Positions 32,098-44,779 of a stretch of DNA of 64,000 nt are shown piece by piece. The notes under the pieces are model-generated. The model did no database searches. It was given only the letters and a program-made list of their open reading frames with translations, and had not been told where the DNA came from. The position numbers were made by a program, and so were the translations under genes. Each line of letters opens with the position of its first letter. The first letter of the stretch is position 1. Source of the DNA: Puccinia triticina (Eukaryota; Basidiomycota; Pucciniomycetes; Pucciniales; Pucciniaceae); the NCBI RefSeq assembly GCF_026914185.1, contig NC_070566.1, forward strand, positions 3,534,001 to 3,598,000, given 5' to 3'.

Positions 32098-32279
32098 CTA
32101 TAAAAGGAGCTCTCTCCACCCCCAGTGGTCTGCTCCCCAGTTCCTCACCCAGAACTCACAAGTCACCCAACACTCATCCACACTAAAATCCTAAAACCCT
32201 TATAACAAGAATTCAACCCTTATAACAAAGTAATTCAACCCTTATAACAAAGTAATTCAACCCTTATAACAAATTAATT
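32098..32279 (+). promoter_or_regulatory. TATA box followed by four 22-bp tandem repeats
   Basis: CTATAAAAGG at 32098-32107 precedes a run of about four copies of AACCCTTATAACAAAGTAAT at 32195-32279. It could be the promoter of the MULE-like gene or part of a decayed LTR. Confidence 0.4.
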
Positions 32280-33309
32280 AAAACACTTACATGTTGCCAG
32301 TCAAACAGATTTCATCTGGGACAGACCAGACCTATCACTTAATAAAACTTGCCAACCTGAGATTGGTGGGTCTTGTTGACTGATAACAGAAGGGCAGAGC
32401 TTTCAACTCCATCATACCCTTTGAAATTCAGCAAAAGGGTTTCATTACCACTTTTGAGTCTTAAATCAGCCAAATCTGACCAACAAGTCCCCTGAAAAGG
32501 AAGGGAAACCAGTGAAGCTTACAATTCCCCAGGAGCACCAGGTAGGACAAGGTATTGTGCACCAATTATAAATATTCCTCCATCATTGAGATTGGGAGCA
32601 AAACAGTCATTTCATCTCCTTTGCATTGGCAGGCCCTACAAATCTTATATCAATTCTTTCTAACCCTAATTTTAATTTTCAACTTTCAACATTGCTTGCT
32701 GTTAAACACCCCAGACACTCTCTGAGACAGCCTCTTTATTATAATTTCCACCTTTATCTCTGAGTTTGATTAGCCTCCATTCAAATTTTCACATCAGCTC
32801 CCTGGAGTAGCCATCCTTGCCATCACTTCTGAGTTGTGAATCTTAAATTTGAAATCCTTTCTACCTTGAACGTGATCCCTTAAGCTTAGATATCTTACCT
32901 CACTTTGATTTCACTTCACCCGGCCAATCCTTGTACAAGCTTTGCACTTCTTTTCACTGTACTGTCATTGTATCACAATTAATAACATCAGCAACCCCAT
33001 AATTCCAAGTATCTCTGTAATAATAACTGTCCATCAGCCCCACTTTTACCTCCAAAACTCTCTCCACACCAAATCTCAGCTTTGTCCCTCTTCTAGTCAG
33101 CACACAATGAAAAGATCAGTCAATGATTCCAACACAAACTCTTACCCCTTAGTTAGCAAAATCTACCAAGTTTTTCCTCTTCCATTCACCCGTGAAATCC
33201 CAGTTCAGCCATTGATTCCCAACTCACTTTGCATGATCCAAAGTCTTGTGGCCACTGCACCAATGCCACCATCCTTTTCCAATCCCATCCATAAATTCAC
33301 TATCCCCAT

Positions 33310-35065
33310 CAATCACTCGCTGAAGCCAAAGCATTCATCACCGCCATGCAGACAACTGTACACTGGAGCAGACAGTGTGGTCCCAAGTTGAAGCCAGTGG
33401 CCTTACCCAAACGTGGCCAATCTGGTCGTCCCATCCACCACCTTTGTTTTGATTATGTTTGTCCTCTATCTGGAAAACATGAACCAGTACCCAACTCTCA
33501 CAAGCAGCACTGCACACTCCCTCTTGCAAATGTGGTTGCAGGGGCGGGTTCTCCATCTTCCACCATGCTCAGTCCAATACACTGCGGGTTGAATGGTGTT
33601 GGCAGCACAATAACCCCAATCCCTTCTCTGAAGACAAGATCAAAAAAAACCAAAACCCTCAAATGGTGGACAGCTGGCTGACTGAATGTGTTTTGGAGGG
33701 GCTTGGCTGGACCGCAATACAGGCGTTGGTGGAGTGCCGGGAGCTTTCAATGGTAAGGTTTTTCACCTTATTCTGTGGATTCTGCAGAGGGTACACTATA
33801 ATGACACTTGGCTTCCTCATCTCTCATTCAACAGATGCACAGCGCCACTGTCAAGCTGGAGCTGAGCAGCCTGAAGTTTGATCAATACCGATATCTTGTT
33901 GCCACCCAAATGGCCGTGTTGGCAAGACGTGATCCTGACCCGTTCAAATCGCTGAGCCTTTGGAACAACAACTTGAAGCAGCAAGATTGGCATACATTCC
34001 TCCCGGTACTGCACAACTCAGCCAATTTTGTTTTTGCCTTTCAATCACCTTGGCAGAAACAGCAAATGCTTGAGCACGGCCATGCAATGATCATTCTGGA
34101 CAGCACTCACAACACTGTCAACAATGGTTCCCTTTCTGAAGGAAAGAAGTTCAGCTTGTATACCTTTGTCATACAAGACCCAGTCATGGGCAAAGGTCTT
34201 CCAATATGCTGGGTATTCACCACCTCTGCTGCAATGTAAGTCCCCTTCCAAACAATATGTTCACTCCTGTGATGTTCTGCTTGCTAAAACTGATTTCCAA
34301 TGTCCCTTTCACCCATCGCCACTGCAGTGAGCCAATCCAGTCTGTGGTACAGTGGCTGCGCGACTCTACTGGTATTGTACCGTTATCCTTCATGAGTGAT
34401 TGCGCGTTGGCAATCAGAAACGGCATCAAGTCGGTGTACTCCGATATCCGCAAACGGGCCCCAAAGCTATACTGGTGTATCTTCCACGTTCTCAAGGCCT
34501 TCAAGGGCCGGGCTCAATTCTACGTACAAGAGCAATTGCGCGCAGAGGCCCTAGCCAATTTTTGGGATATTCTGTATTACCAGCGCAACCCAGAGGCAAA
34601 GCTGCAAGTGTTCTACAGAAAATGGTTGATTGTCAGCACATCTCTTGTTGACTACGTCCAGAGCCAGTGAGCACCCAATATTGTGCACTGGGCTATTTCT
34701 TATTGATCAGTAAGTTGCTCATTTTATAAATGATTGTTGGAGCCAAGTTCCAACAATATCAATTCTGCTTCTATCTCATGCAGACCACCCATCAACAGAT
34801 CCACACTAAAAGCTACACCAAGGCGTGGCACAAGGTGCTTAAGGCCCATTACCTCCTCAAAATGGATGGTCGGCGCCTGATCAATGAGGTTCTCCAGGCA
34901 CTTACTGATTGGGTACACACCCATTACCTCATGGGGTACATTCAGGTTGCGGATGGGTACAAGCGCCAAAAAAGAAACAGATTTCAGTCAGTTGCCAAGG
35001 TAAAGGCCAAGGGCTACACCCCGGCAATAATGGAATTGCTAGGCATACTTGTCCACAAGTTTGCT
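33310..35065 (+). pseudogene. MULE-type transposase relic (main part)
   Basis: Coding blocks: about 33310-33752 (with a frame change near 33520), 33835-34235, 34328-34709 and 34784 to about 35065, joined by GT-AG introns whose phases agree. The MULE DDE core is visible: first Asp in MIILDSTHNTV, second in FMSDCALAIRNGI, followed by the WCIFHVLKAFKG block. A Cys/His-containing N-terminal region precedes it. Two in-frame TGA codons, at 34668-34670 and 34704-34706, stand where the family commonly has Trp, so both could be TGG-to-TGA changes. The element is inactive. A foldback MITE at 35186-35396 and a longer repeat separate it from a C-terminal fragment at 36122-36772. The flanking inverted repeats 10.9 kb apart may be its termini. 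Confidence 0.75.
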
Positions 35066-35185
35066 ACTCATGTAATTTTATCATCTTTCTATTTATCAAG
35101 TCAACAACAGTGTTAATCATATTTGGAAACAGTCCGTCATCTCCTCATTCAGCACACCGGCAACCAACACTGAAAAAAAAACTGT

Positions 35186-35396
35186 GTCAACTGTGAGCAG
35201 TTGACATGCGGCAACTCTGAGGAAGCTTGTGGTGTTACACCAGCCTTACTCAAGTTTTGACTCAACCCAAGCTTCAATGCACAGTCACTGTGCACCTTGC
35301 ACAGTGACTGTGCCAACAAAGGCACTTCTGCATTCATGTGGAGTTACAATGGCAGCTTGGCTTGAGTATCCTGCATGTCAACTGCAAGCAGTTGAC
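35186..35396. mobile_element. 211-bp foldback MITE
   Basis: Ends GTCAACTGTGAGCAGTTGAC and the inverted partner at 35373-35396; each end is itself a small palindrome. The centre is a perfect hairpin: 15-bp arms at 35279-35293 and 35299-35313 with a 5-nt loop. No coding capacity. Confidence 0.7.
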
Positions 35397-35445
35397 CAAG
35401 TTATTTTTGCAGTGCAATGCATACACGCTCCAGCTCCAGCCCCGC

Positions 35446-35775
35446 TGTGGAACTACTCTGAGGGAATAATAGAGCTTGAGAGGGATTTGGTGCTTGAAGG
35501 GCTGCCTCTCCGGGGAACAAGAAAAAGAATATAAGAGTATGGACTCTTAAGGAAAGGGGTGGCTATGGAGATTCTTGAGGTATGTCTGTAGGTTTTAACT
35601 TTAATGGGTATACTAATCTAATAGTAGAGGTCAAGGATAATATCAAGTTTTTCCAGTCTGATTTACTGGCATAAACTAGGCTAATTATGAAGGGTGACCA
35701 GTCAGGATCTGATGGGGAACAAAAGGTAGGGCCAAAGTGGGCAGACTATATACAAAATATTATGGGGCTGAGTTG
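35446..35775 (+). repeat. Direct repeat, copy 1 (LTR-like)
   Basis: Begins TGTGGAACTACTCTGAGGGA and matches 36957 to about 37285 over most of its length (shared GATTTGGTGCTTGAAGGGCT and GGGCAGACTATATACAAAAT). The TG start suggests an LTR or TRIM, but no matching end or duplication was found. Confidence 0.55.
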
Positions 35776-35945
35776 TGGTTGGAAGAAAACATGAAACAGT
35801 GAAAATTCTCAATCAAGGGGCTGAGGCTGAAAATGCTATGGGGATGGAAAGTTCTGGAATGAGGCTGGAATGTGGAGAGACAATGAAACATCAGAAAAAA
35901 GGGATTACAAATGTTCATCACCTTGTGTCATTCTCATACCTTGTT

Positions 35946-36121
35946 TAGGTATTAGACTTTTCTTGGTCCTTGCTTGCTTCCCTCAGAGTCCTCTCTCTCC
36001 TCACTCTGCTGACAGCTGTCTCTGGTGTTTCATAGGTATTAGAATTTTCTTTGTCCTTGCTCGCTTCCCTTGGAGTCCTCTCTCTCCTTGCTCTTCTCAC
36101 AGCTGTCTCTGGTGTTTCATA
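35946..36121. repeat. Tandem duplication of about 87 bp
   Basis: Two head-to-tail copies of a unit beginning GGTATTAGA and ending TGGTGTTTCATA, diverged by about 10 percent by eye. Probably part of repeat DNA inside the MULE relic. Confidence 0.6.
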
Positions 36122-36772
36122 CAACAGGAGTTCCTGCAGGGTGACTTGAGTGGCACAGGGTCTTTGGGTGCGCCAGATGACAGGCCTGTCAAGAAGTCTT
36201 GGCCCAATGACCCGTATACCCTGCAAGACAACCAAGCTCCAACTCAAGCCGCTGACAATGACAAGCCGCTGTGGACTGAGGAAGATTTCACCTGATTCCT
36301 TGCCGATTCGTTAGCAAAAAAGCCCCCCTCCTGCCCGCCACTACCAACACCTCCTCAAGCCAATGTCTTATCCTTGACCAAGGACAAAATCAGATTTCAC
36401 CTTGAAAACCTGGCAGCATCCATGCCTCTTGCATTAAAAGGAGCCAACAAAGTCCTGAAGTTTGTCAAGAACCAGCGCCAAATCACCACAGAATTGTCCC
36501 CAGATTGGATGTGGTGGTTCAAAGAAGCCTGCAAGGGGATCATGGGGCAAGTTCTTCATGGATGTCCGAATGCCCCAACACCAAGGAAGGTTGAGTTTCC
36601 GGGGATATCAGTAGTTCAGTGCCTACCTTGTGACAAAGTCAACTTGCTGACGGCACAACTGCAAAAGGCAGGTATCAAGGCGCTTGTGACAGCGCAAGGT
36701 CTTATGGTGTACAAGGATCAAAAATACAACATTCTGGCTAGCATGAACACGGGTGCAATGGAGATGCTGTGA
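36122..36772 (+). pseudogene. Possible C-terminal fragment of the MULE-type protein
   Basis: A frame from about 36122 ends at a TGA at 36293-36295, and coding-like sequence continues from 36374 to 36772 (LSPDWMWWFKEACKGIMG and on). Position and strand suggest the displaced C-terminus of the upstream MULE relic. I recognise no domain in it, so the link is inference. Confidence 0.35.
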
Positions 36773-38950
36773 ATTGATTGCTGGGAAATGTTTGGGAGCA
36801 TCAAGAATATGTGTCCAGGTTTGGTGGTAAGGAAGCAGAGAAGATAGTTTCAATATATTTAAGTGCTACAGCAAGGAATAGTATCTGCAAGCAAAGTAGC
36901 TGTAACAAGGGTGTTTTTTTTTTCTTGTTGGTGCATCAGTAGTTGACTCTGAACGTTGTGGAACTACTCTGAGGGAAGAATAGAGTTTTAGAGGGATTTG
37001 GTGCTTGAAGGGCTGCCTCTCAGGGGAACAAGAAAAAGAATAGAAGAGTATGGACTCTTAAGGAAAGGTGTGGCTATGGAGATTCTTGAGGTATGTCTTA
37101 AATGGCATTTACTTGTCTACTAATCTAATCTAATAATTGTATACTGAATATCTAGCTTGTCCAATCTGATTTATTGGCATAAGCAAGGCTAATGAATGGT
37201 GAAAATTTATTTGAATTTCTGGGGCAGGATCTGATGGGGAACAAATGACAAGGCCAAAGAGGGCAGACTATATACAAAATGTGAAGGATGGGGACAAGTG
37301 CCAAGTGAAAGTGAGTGGGAAGAATATGAAACTGAGCCCTGGAAACAATCAAGGAGGTGGAGAGACAATGAAACTGCCAAGGTGGCTGATACAGAAACAA
37401 GAAGGGAATAAGAAATACCAACAAGGGAAAATACAGCTCATATGGGGGGGGGTTGTATAATGCCAAGGCGGATACATGATGTCATTAGAAAGGGCTGTGG
37501 CTTGTACCAAAGGGATGATGTAATAAAGGGTAAAGACAAGGAAAAAGGGGGAGGCTGAAACAGGAAAAACATGTGGCTGAAACCATAGGAGGATTATGTC
37601 ATATTCTAGAAGGAAAAAACAGAAGTGAGGTGGGGTGTCACATGGTGGGTAAAAGAGGAGGGAAGAGAAAGGGGGGCCTGTCCTTGGTGTCAGAGGTCCT
37701 GGGGCTTGATTCTTGAGGAAGGCGGGGCCTTGAGTAGTCCAGAGTGGTTGATAGTGAGGGGAAAAGCCTTTGATTTTGGTGCCATATTCAGGATTGGCTT
37801 ACCACAACATTGTACTGCTAAACATTGTATTCATGTAAAGATTATAAGTATAGCTTCATGTTGTGTATTTGAACTGGGAGGGACAGAAGGCAAGGGTGTT
37901 GTTGGTTGGCAGAGAACAAACTCAATGCCCCCGCCCCTTATATGAGATGGCAGCCTTCCATGAGAACAATGACTTGTTGAGAAACTGTTATTGGCTTGGT
38001 GGGCACTGGGGCGGATCTGCGCCCTGCAGGAGCGGTTACGTTGGGTTGTCACGTATTGATACATCTTGTCAATTATGGTAACTAATGGATGGAAACATCT
38101 TCATTATGTGTAACCAATACCAAAGATTAACATGTTCATGATGGCTTTCTACAAGACTTGTTGGTGATAGTTTCAGCTTTGCGTTCAGCAGCTCCGACAA
38201 CCTCCCAACGCCTGATGCCGCGGGACCAAAGCCACACATGGCTGCTTCTTTTGGCAGTTTTGGCTGCTTTTTGGCAGTTTTGGTTGCCTTTTGGCAGTTC
38301 TGGCTGCTTTGTGGCCCCGCTTGCATCATCAGCCCGAGTGCTCTGACATGTCACATATAACTGACACTCGGGGACATCCCCTTCCAGGCCGCTGAAGGCG
38401 AATCACCCCCCAAACCATTGGAGTTCTGTTTCGAGTGCGAGTCGATCACCGGACAACGCAGGAAGGATACATATGCGGACATTTGGGGAGGCAAGCATCC
38501 ATTCTGGCCTTTTGGCTTAGACCCAGCATTGTCCACGCCAAAAGGCGAAAGCGGGCCTCGTCAGGGGGCTTGTCGGGTGATCCGGAGCCCCTCCCTCTGA
38601 CCACTTTTTTTCATGAGGGGTCGCACTTGCCTGAACTCCGACCGTCACCGACCTGTAGCCCCCCCCCCCGGTTTCCCCTGTTTTGATCACCTTCCATCCC
38701 GATCAAGTATCTGTTCTTAACAGTGTAATTACTGGTATTGGTTCATCAAACCAATCAATTAATTACTCTTATCTTTGCAATGCCCTCAGCCATGACCCGG
38801 CTTGCCGGAGTGGCTGGGACGATGGCCTTGGGCTCACACTACTCCCTTGTGCTGTCAGGCAAGACCTTTTTGATCTGGTCGCTTTTTCTCCCGAAGGGTT
38901 CAATGAACATCCGTGTTTCTTCCCTATCAGCTTCCCAGGAAAAAAAATCG
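36773..38950. other. Repeat-derived interval, no gene
   Basis: Contains the second direct-repeat copy (36957 to about 37285), G-rich sequence to 37.8 kb and, at 38.22-38.32 kb, a short TTTTGGCAG tandem array. A run of about 12 C lies near 38665. No supported coding region. Confidence 0.4.
36957..37285 (+). repeat. Direct repeat, copy 2 (LTR-like)
   Basis: Partner of 35446-35775, starting with the same TGTGGAACTACTCTGAGGGA. The two starts are 1,511 bp apart on the same strand. Confidence 0.55.
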
Positions 38951-39345
38951 CTCACACCAGTCAAACAACTCCTATATTTATCTGTCCTTTGTTTGAAGAC
39001 GCGAGCAACCCTCCGAAGAGGGTGACTTATGACCTTGTAAGATAGTAAGGTTGATTTTAGACCTTTTTCCATTGTTCCTTCTGCAGCAGCTACACGATTG
39101 CATTGGAAGTCAATCGAACTAGCCCATGAGATGCACAAGGGGCATGGCTCGCTGCTCGTATTTTTTTGGTATTTATGGGATCTGAATGAGATTTTTAAAA
39201 AAATCGCCAAAGAACTGTTTGAACTACCCTCCAAGAACCCATGTTTTGTTTGTTTGTTTAGGGATTCAAAGGGGATTCTGAAGGTATGTGGTCACACAGA
39301 GGCAGGCCGACAATTGCCTCTACTTTATTTCTGGTACCTTGTGCC
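38951..39345. repeat. Right arm of the roughly 0.4-kb inverted repeat pair
   Basis: Inverted counterpart of 28459-28880; the outer edge reads TACCTTGTGCC. See the left arm for the interpretation as possible MULE termini. Confidence 0.65.
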
Positions 39346-40193
39346 TTGCCCTATGACTGTACCATCAGATACACCATGGGGTGAACCCGGTTTGCCTCCC
39401 CAGGTGGAAATGCTCTTAAATAGACAGCCACGGAGGGGGATTTGTACTCCCGAGAACCATGTGATAGGGAAGAAAGAATCCACCAAATCCTCACCAGTTA
39501 TCCCGTCATCTGTCCCTGGAAAATCTCATCACAGAACAGGACCAGGGACAACGCATCCACGATCACCTAGAGAAATAATATATTTAATCTTAATTTGGGG
39601 AGGTTGGATACGATATACGAACATTAATCAGAGAAAATATCGACTCATAGCTGGCCAAATATTGTGTGGGGAAGGCTGAAAAATAGAATAAACCAAGGCT
39701 GTATGATAATAATAAAAACGGGAAAATATACAGGGCAAGCGCAAGAGCAACAGTGTAGGTCTCAAGGAAGTCACTCGAGAGAAGAAAAGAAAACACAAGC
39801 GGTTAAAAGTCAACTACTTATATTAAGGAGGAGGAGAGAGAAGTGCCTGTTGTGTGTGTGTGTTTATGAGAGTGGATGTGTCAAAATAAATGGAATATAA
39901 TATTAGTCGCCAGCGCGAAATAGGTGTTCTTCGGTGGCTCCACAACTAGAAAAGAGGCAAGATGGTTTGTCTTTTTTTGATTCGAGTGACTGTTTTTTCG
40001 GAGGAATCAGGAGGGATTTTGAGCCTCAACAACCAAGCATCTCAGATATGCTGTTTGGTTTTAGGATGGATTGAAGGTGTTGTTCAGGCGGCAGATGTGG
40101 AGCTGAGACGGGCGCAGAGGGAGGCAAGATGATTAGATCGGGAGTCGATAGAAACGAGGGATGCGGATGCCGGAGAGAGATGCGATGGGGGAC
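39346..40193. other. PMA1 downstream region
   Basis: No gene recognised. Presumed 3' flank of PMA1 (minus strand) from about 40190 downwards. A short GT microsatellite lies near 39855. Confidence 0.45.
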
Positions 40194-43100
40194 TTACTGT
40201 CGCAAAGCAGCACCAGTGGCGCGGGCTTGATGCGAGCCCACGCGATGCAACTCGGTCGGATCGATCGTCGTCCCTTTCTTGAGCCCGACGCGACGTTGGG
40301 CCCTCTTGATCCAGGTAGCATGGTTCGAGTACACTGTAGGATAACGCTCGAATACCGGTCAGCACTGGCTACGAAGAAGGAGATGTTAAACAGAACGCAC
40401 ATGACTCGTGGCGAGAGGCGGTTCGTGTGAGAGGAATGCCCGTGGCCTCGTCGACCAACTTGAGACTCTGAGGCTTGACGCCTCGTTTAGCGTTCCAAGC
40501 GCGGATGCCGTATTTAACAGAAAACTTGATGAAATCTGTTGTTATGACCCAACCTACGTCAGTAAAAGCACCTCTGATGCACAGCCTGACACAGAGCGGA
40601 AGGAAGGACTGACCCATGGGAAGGAACCAGATGATGTTCCAAATCCAGACGATTCCAATCCATCCTCCCGAGATACCTTCGACCTGGGTGAACCCCCAGT
40701 TTCCATAAGCGGCAATGATTGAACTGATCAATTGAGCAAGACAGAAGGCTCCCATGAGGGCAAACGATGGCCTCTCCATAAAAAAGAAGCCGTGTGATCG
40801 GGTGATGAAGATCAACGCTTGGGAGATTTGGGCCACTTGGAGGTAGATGATCATGTGCAGCTTGAAGTCATTGATGTCAGTGATCGTGTCAACACCAAAT
40901 CTGTCGGGGAAGAAGCTGGTTTCTCGGATCACGACAACCAAGATGATGGTCGACAGGGCGAGGTATAGCCCGTAAAACGTGGCAAAGATGACTGAAATTT
41001 AAAACAAAAAAAACAAAACTCAGTCAGTCAAAGGTGCCCACGACGCTACGGGAGCTAAAAAGGGAAGAAGACTGACAAATTTCGGCAAGGTCCCAGTGAT
41101 CGGGGGTCATGCTAGGTAAGACCCGATCGACAGACAAAGTCATGATCGTCCCATCGTTGAGTAAAGCGATGATCAGCACCATGAACGGTGGGAAGTCAAA
41201 CTTGTAGGCAAAGACCAAGACAGCGAAACCGACGACGATTCGAATAGTGACTGCACAGGCATAGATGGAGTAGTTACGCATCCGTTGGAAGATGATTCGG
41301 GATTGGCGGATGGCGTGAACGATGGTTGAGAGACCAGGCTCGGTGAGCACAATGTCGGCTGCTCCTCTGGCCGCGTCAGTAGCACCTTCGACTGCAATAC
41401 CAACGTTGGCACGGGAAAGCTAAGTGGCAAAATATGTGCACCCGGTTAGTGAGGAAGCTGAAAATCAGATAAAAAAAGAAAGGAATCCTTACAGCCGGCG
41501 CATCGTTGGCACCATCACCAGTCATCGCACACAGATGGCCAAGACCCTGCAGACGTTTGACGATCTCATACTTGTGCTCAGGGAACACACCCGCAAAACC
41601 GTCGGCATCTGTAAAGCGCGAAATGTATGTCAGGAAAGAGTCCGATGTATGAATTCTTGACCAAAAACCGACCTAAGATCATCTCGTCAAGGGTCAAGTG
41701 TTTGCCGCCTGGTTCGGGACCATCCTTGAGAACTTTAGCCGGATACATGTGATCACCGAGACCCAGACGACGGCCAGTTTCTTTGGCAATCGCAAGTTGA
41801 TCACCTGTCACCATCTTGACCCTTACTCCCAATAACATCGCATCATCAATAGTCTGCTGAGTGTCTTCACGCGGAGGGTCGAAAATGGCCAATAAGCCGA
41901 CAAGCTCGAATCCGTTTCCTGGGGCATCTTTGTCATTGGATGGTACATCTTCAAAAGCGACCGCCAGAGCACGTAATCCTCGTCTGGCAAACTCCTCGAC
42001 ATCGGCTTCCAGTTGGTTCTCGACGTCCTCAGTCTTGTTACGAGAACAAAGTTCGATGATCACACCAGTCATTCCCTTGCTGACACGTTTCATTTTGCCG
42101 GTAGCTTCTTCCAAATAAGTTATTTCAGTGCGCTTGTCGACGGGATTGAATGGCTTGAAGTCCAGTAGCTTGATCCCAGCCCGAGCTGGCCCGGTTCCGA
42201 CGGTTCCCACAACACACGTGTCAATGGCATCCTGATTCTCGGTTCTTGACGCGTACGCAGCCAATAGACAGACAGCATCCACGTCGTATTCCCCGTAGGT
42301 TTTCACGGTGGATTTGTCGATTGTAAGCTTGTTTGTGGTCAAGGTACCCGTCTTGTCCGAACACAGTATAGTGACTCCTGCTAGCTCTTCAATCGCGGTG
42401 ATTCGAGTAACAATAGCCTTGTACTTGGCCAATTGTTGCGCGCCGACAGCCAGGGTGACAGACAGAACCGTAGGCATGGCAATAGGAATACCACCGATGA
42501 GGAGGACGAGCAAGTTGTTAATTCCACGACGATACCTGTATCTGAATCCGGCGTACATGACCAATATTTCTGAAACGCGTGATTGACAGAAAGTTCGAGT
42601 CAGCGGTGGATGACCAAGAGCGAGACTGTTGATCGCTGTGACTTACCGAGAATGATGAAGATTCCGATCGAAACGAGACAGAACGTCCCGATCTGAGCCA
42701 AGATCTTTTGCAAGTGACCAGATGAATCATCGTCTGCTCCTACGAGTGCGGCAGCTCTTCCGAAGAACGTGTTGGCACCTATAAAAATGTATGGAGTCAG
42801 CTACAGGGAGGGATTGGGGCAGTGATCGAGGGGAAAGACTAACCGGTGGCGATGACCACTCCCTCGGCTTCACCTTGCTTGCAAGTAGAGCCTGAGAAAC
42901 ATTGATCGCCGAGCTTCTTGCTGGCTGGAAGAGATTCACCGGTCAAGGCGGCTTGGTCGATTGAGACATTGATGGCGTCGTAGAGTCGGTTGTCCGCTGG
43001 GACAACGTCTCCGATCTTGAATGCCACAATATCGCCAGGCACCAATTGAGCCGAGTCGATCTCCTTCCAGCTGCCATCGCGTCTGACTTTGGCTTTCGGA

Positions 43101-43866
43101 GCCAGCGAATCCATCAAGGCGGCCACTGCGTTACCGGCAGACCGTTCCTCGTAAAACCCAATGGCGGAGTTCTAGGGAGTATCAACTCGTCAGTCTTTTT
43201 TCCTCCCTCAGGCTGAGGAGTGGTGCGGGCGACGAGACGCACGATCAGGAGCAGTAAGACGATTCCGACGAAATCTTGCCAATCCGGGGGCTCGCCTTCA
43301 CCGTTGGATAGGGCGATAGCGACGATTGCTGCTGCCTCCATGACCCAAGAAAGCGGACTGTGGGTGGTGCTCAATGTACATAGGAACAAAAGGAGGGGCG
43401 AAGAGGCAGGCTTACTTCCACATAAATCCAAGAAATTGCAAGAACGGGTTGATTTCCTTGGTTTCAAGCTTGTTGGGCCCGAATATTTCGAGCCGACGTT
43501 GTGCCTCGGTTTCGGTGAGGCCCTCCTCCGTACATCTGAGTGCAGACGGGGCAGGTTTTAGGATGGGCTAGAGCGTGTGACGAGATGGGAGATGGGGTCT
43601 ACTGACTGTAAGAGGGCCCAGACATCATCCAGTTCGACTTGTTCCAGATCGACCTTATCCTTGTCGTAGAGGTCCTCGGCCTTGAGCTGGATCAGACTCA
43701 TGTCCACCAGGGCATGGACCGGCTTCTCTTCGGACTCGAAGGTCTTGTCGAACCGGCCGGGCTTCTTGGATCCATCGGAGGTCTTCTCGGTAGTGGTGAT
43801 CGAGGTGGGATCAAGTGTGGACTGTTTTTCCGGCTGGAGCTGAGGGTCGGGATCCGGGTCGGACAT
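40194..43866 (-). CDS. PMA1: Plasma-membrane H+-ATPase (P3A-type)
   Basis: Eleven exons on the minus strand: 43866-43607, 43535-43416, 43357-43243, 43171-42844, 42778-42647, 42569-41673, 41608-41493, 41419-41077, 40991-40614, 40535-40401 and 40333-40194. All introns are GT-AG and the phases sum to 2,964 nt, i.e. 987 residues, in the range of basidiomycete PMA1. The proton pump uses ATP to export H+ and energise the plasma membrane. Visible motifs: actuator TGES (about 242), phosphorylation site CSDKTGTLT with Asp near 390, hinge [11 protein letters not shown] (about 648), and hydrophobic segments such as [25 protein letters not shown] and [15 protein letters not shown]. The ATG at 43866 is chosen because the upstream frame extension has only GTG. 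The C-terminal regulatory tail is about 90 residues. No damage seen. Confidence 0.96.
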
Positions 43867-44403
43867 TGTTTGTTGACTAGAACTGCGCACAGAAGGAGGC
43901 GGGATGGGAGAGGAGGAGGGGGGAGTGGGGCTACGAGGGGTATGTCGAGGGATGGGCTTGGTTTATGTATAGGGGGTTGGCTGTTGACCACCACACGCTA
44001 TACTTGGTAGTGTGTGGATGTTCTGCAGTAGCCAATTCCGGATGCTCGCCAGTCCCCGGCTCGGCTGTTGTCTTTTGGAGAAGTTCAATGGACAGTCAAA
44101 CCACATATTTACATATTTAATTTAAAGTGACTGCACAGCGCGCCCGCGTTTTTTCCTCTGGTTTCTGCCGCCCATGGGGCCATGCCCAGTGCCCACACAG
44201 CGGGGGACCCATCGCTGACATCATGTGCTGTGATCGGGCAGCGGCAAGCATCCCGCCACACCACCACCGATGCCGCCGCTCGACCATGCCTCACGAACAC
44301 CAGAAGCACTCCGATGGAGTTCCGCTCGTGTGCATGCTCCGCCCCGAGGGCACGTCGTTTTCGGCCACTTGACAGCGTCTTACTTGGGGCACCTGAGTAG
44401 TTG
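43867..44403. other. PMA1 promoter region
   Basis: Upstream of the PMA1 start. C/T-rich on the coding strand just before the ATG (about 43890-43925), as common in strongly expressed fungal genes. The open frames at 44.1-44.4 kb on both strands have no recognised motif. Confidence 0.45.
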
Positions 44404-44779
44404 GCATATTCCCTCCTTGAAGGATCGTCACCGCGCGCGCGGGGGACATCCTTCAAGGGTGTGTTACACCCAACCAGCGGCATGCCAAACTTGCCAAACA
44501 TGGCAGTTTGGCTGCCATACCTCGCGCGACTTGAAGTTCGGATTTCGACGAAGTCGGAATCCGACAACATCCCACCTCTCAACCACACTAACCAGCCCTT
44601 AGGTTAGGTCCTGGGGGGGATAAGAAAAAAAGTTGACAAGAGGAAGGAAGTCGATCGACTGTAAATGGCAGCCAAACTGCCATGTTTGGCAAGTTTGGCA
44701 TGCCGCTGGTTGGGTGTAACACACCCTTGAAGCATGTCCCCCGCGCGCGCGGGGACGATCCTTCAAGGAGGGAATATGC
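44404..44779. mobile_element. 376-bp inverted-repeat MITE
   Basis: Arms of about 110 bp: 44404-44517 starting GCATATTCCCTCCTTGAAGG, and the inverted copy at about 44668-44779. They differ at only a few positions, with a spacer of about 150 bp and a GC-only stretch CGCGCGCGGGG in each arm. Non-coding. The sequence to its right (44800-44870) carries the dispersed CTTAACACAAG string on the minus strand. Confidence 0.8.

Larger units (their letters stand above)
28881..33309. other. Gene-poor repeat-rich interval
   Basis: No reliable coding region. Items seen: a 28.9-29.04-kb stretch similar to 23.09-23.23 kb (shared CACGGGTTTG and GGACACCA strings); two copies of a unit of about 60 bp near 30630 and 30692 (CCCAAAGCAGGT...CCAAGGATCATC); GC-rich GGTTGGGC repeats at 31.0-31.4 kb; a tRNA-like stretch at 31.62-31.72 kb; a TATA box with tandem repeats at 32.1-32.28 kb. 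Confidence 0.4.

Noticed and set aside
32195..32279. CRISPR-like array
   Set aside because: Direct tandem 22-bp repeats without spacers, in a eukaryotic genome.
44127..44602. Overlapping frames upstream of PMA1
   Set aside because: GC-rich repeat DNA leading into a MITE; no recognisable protein.
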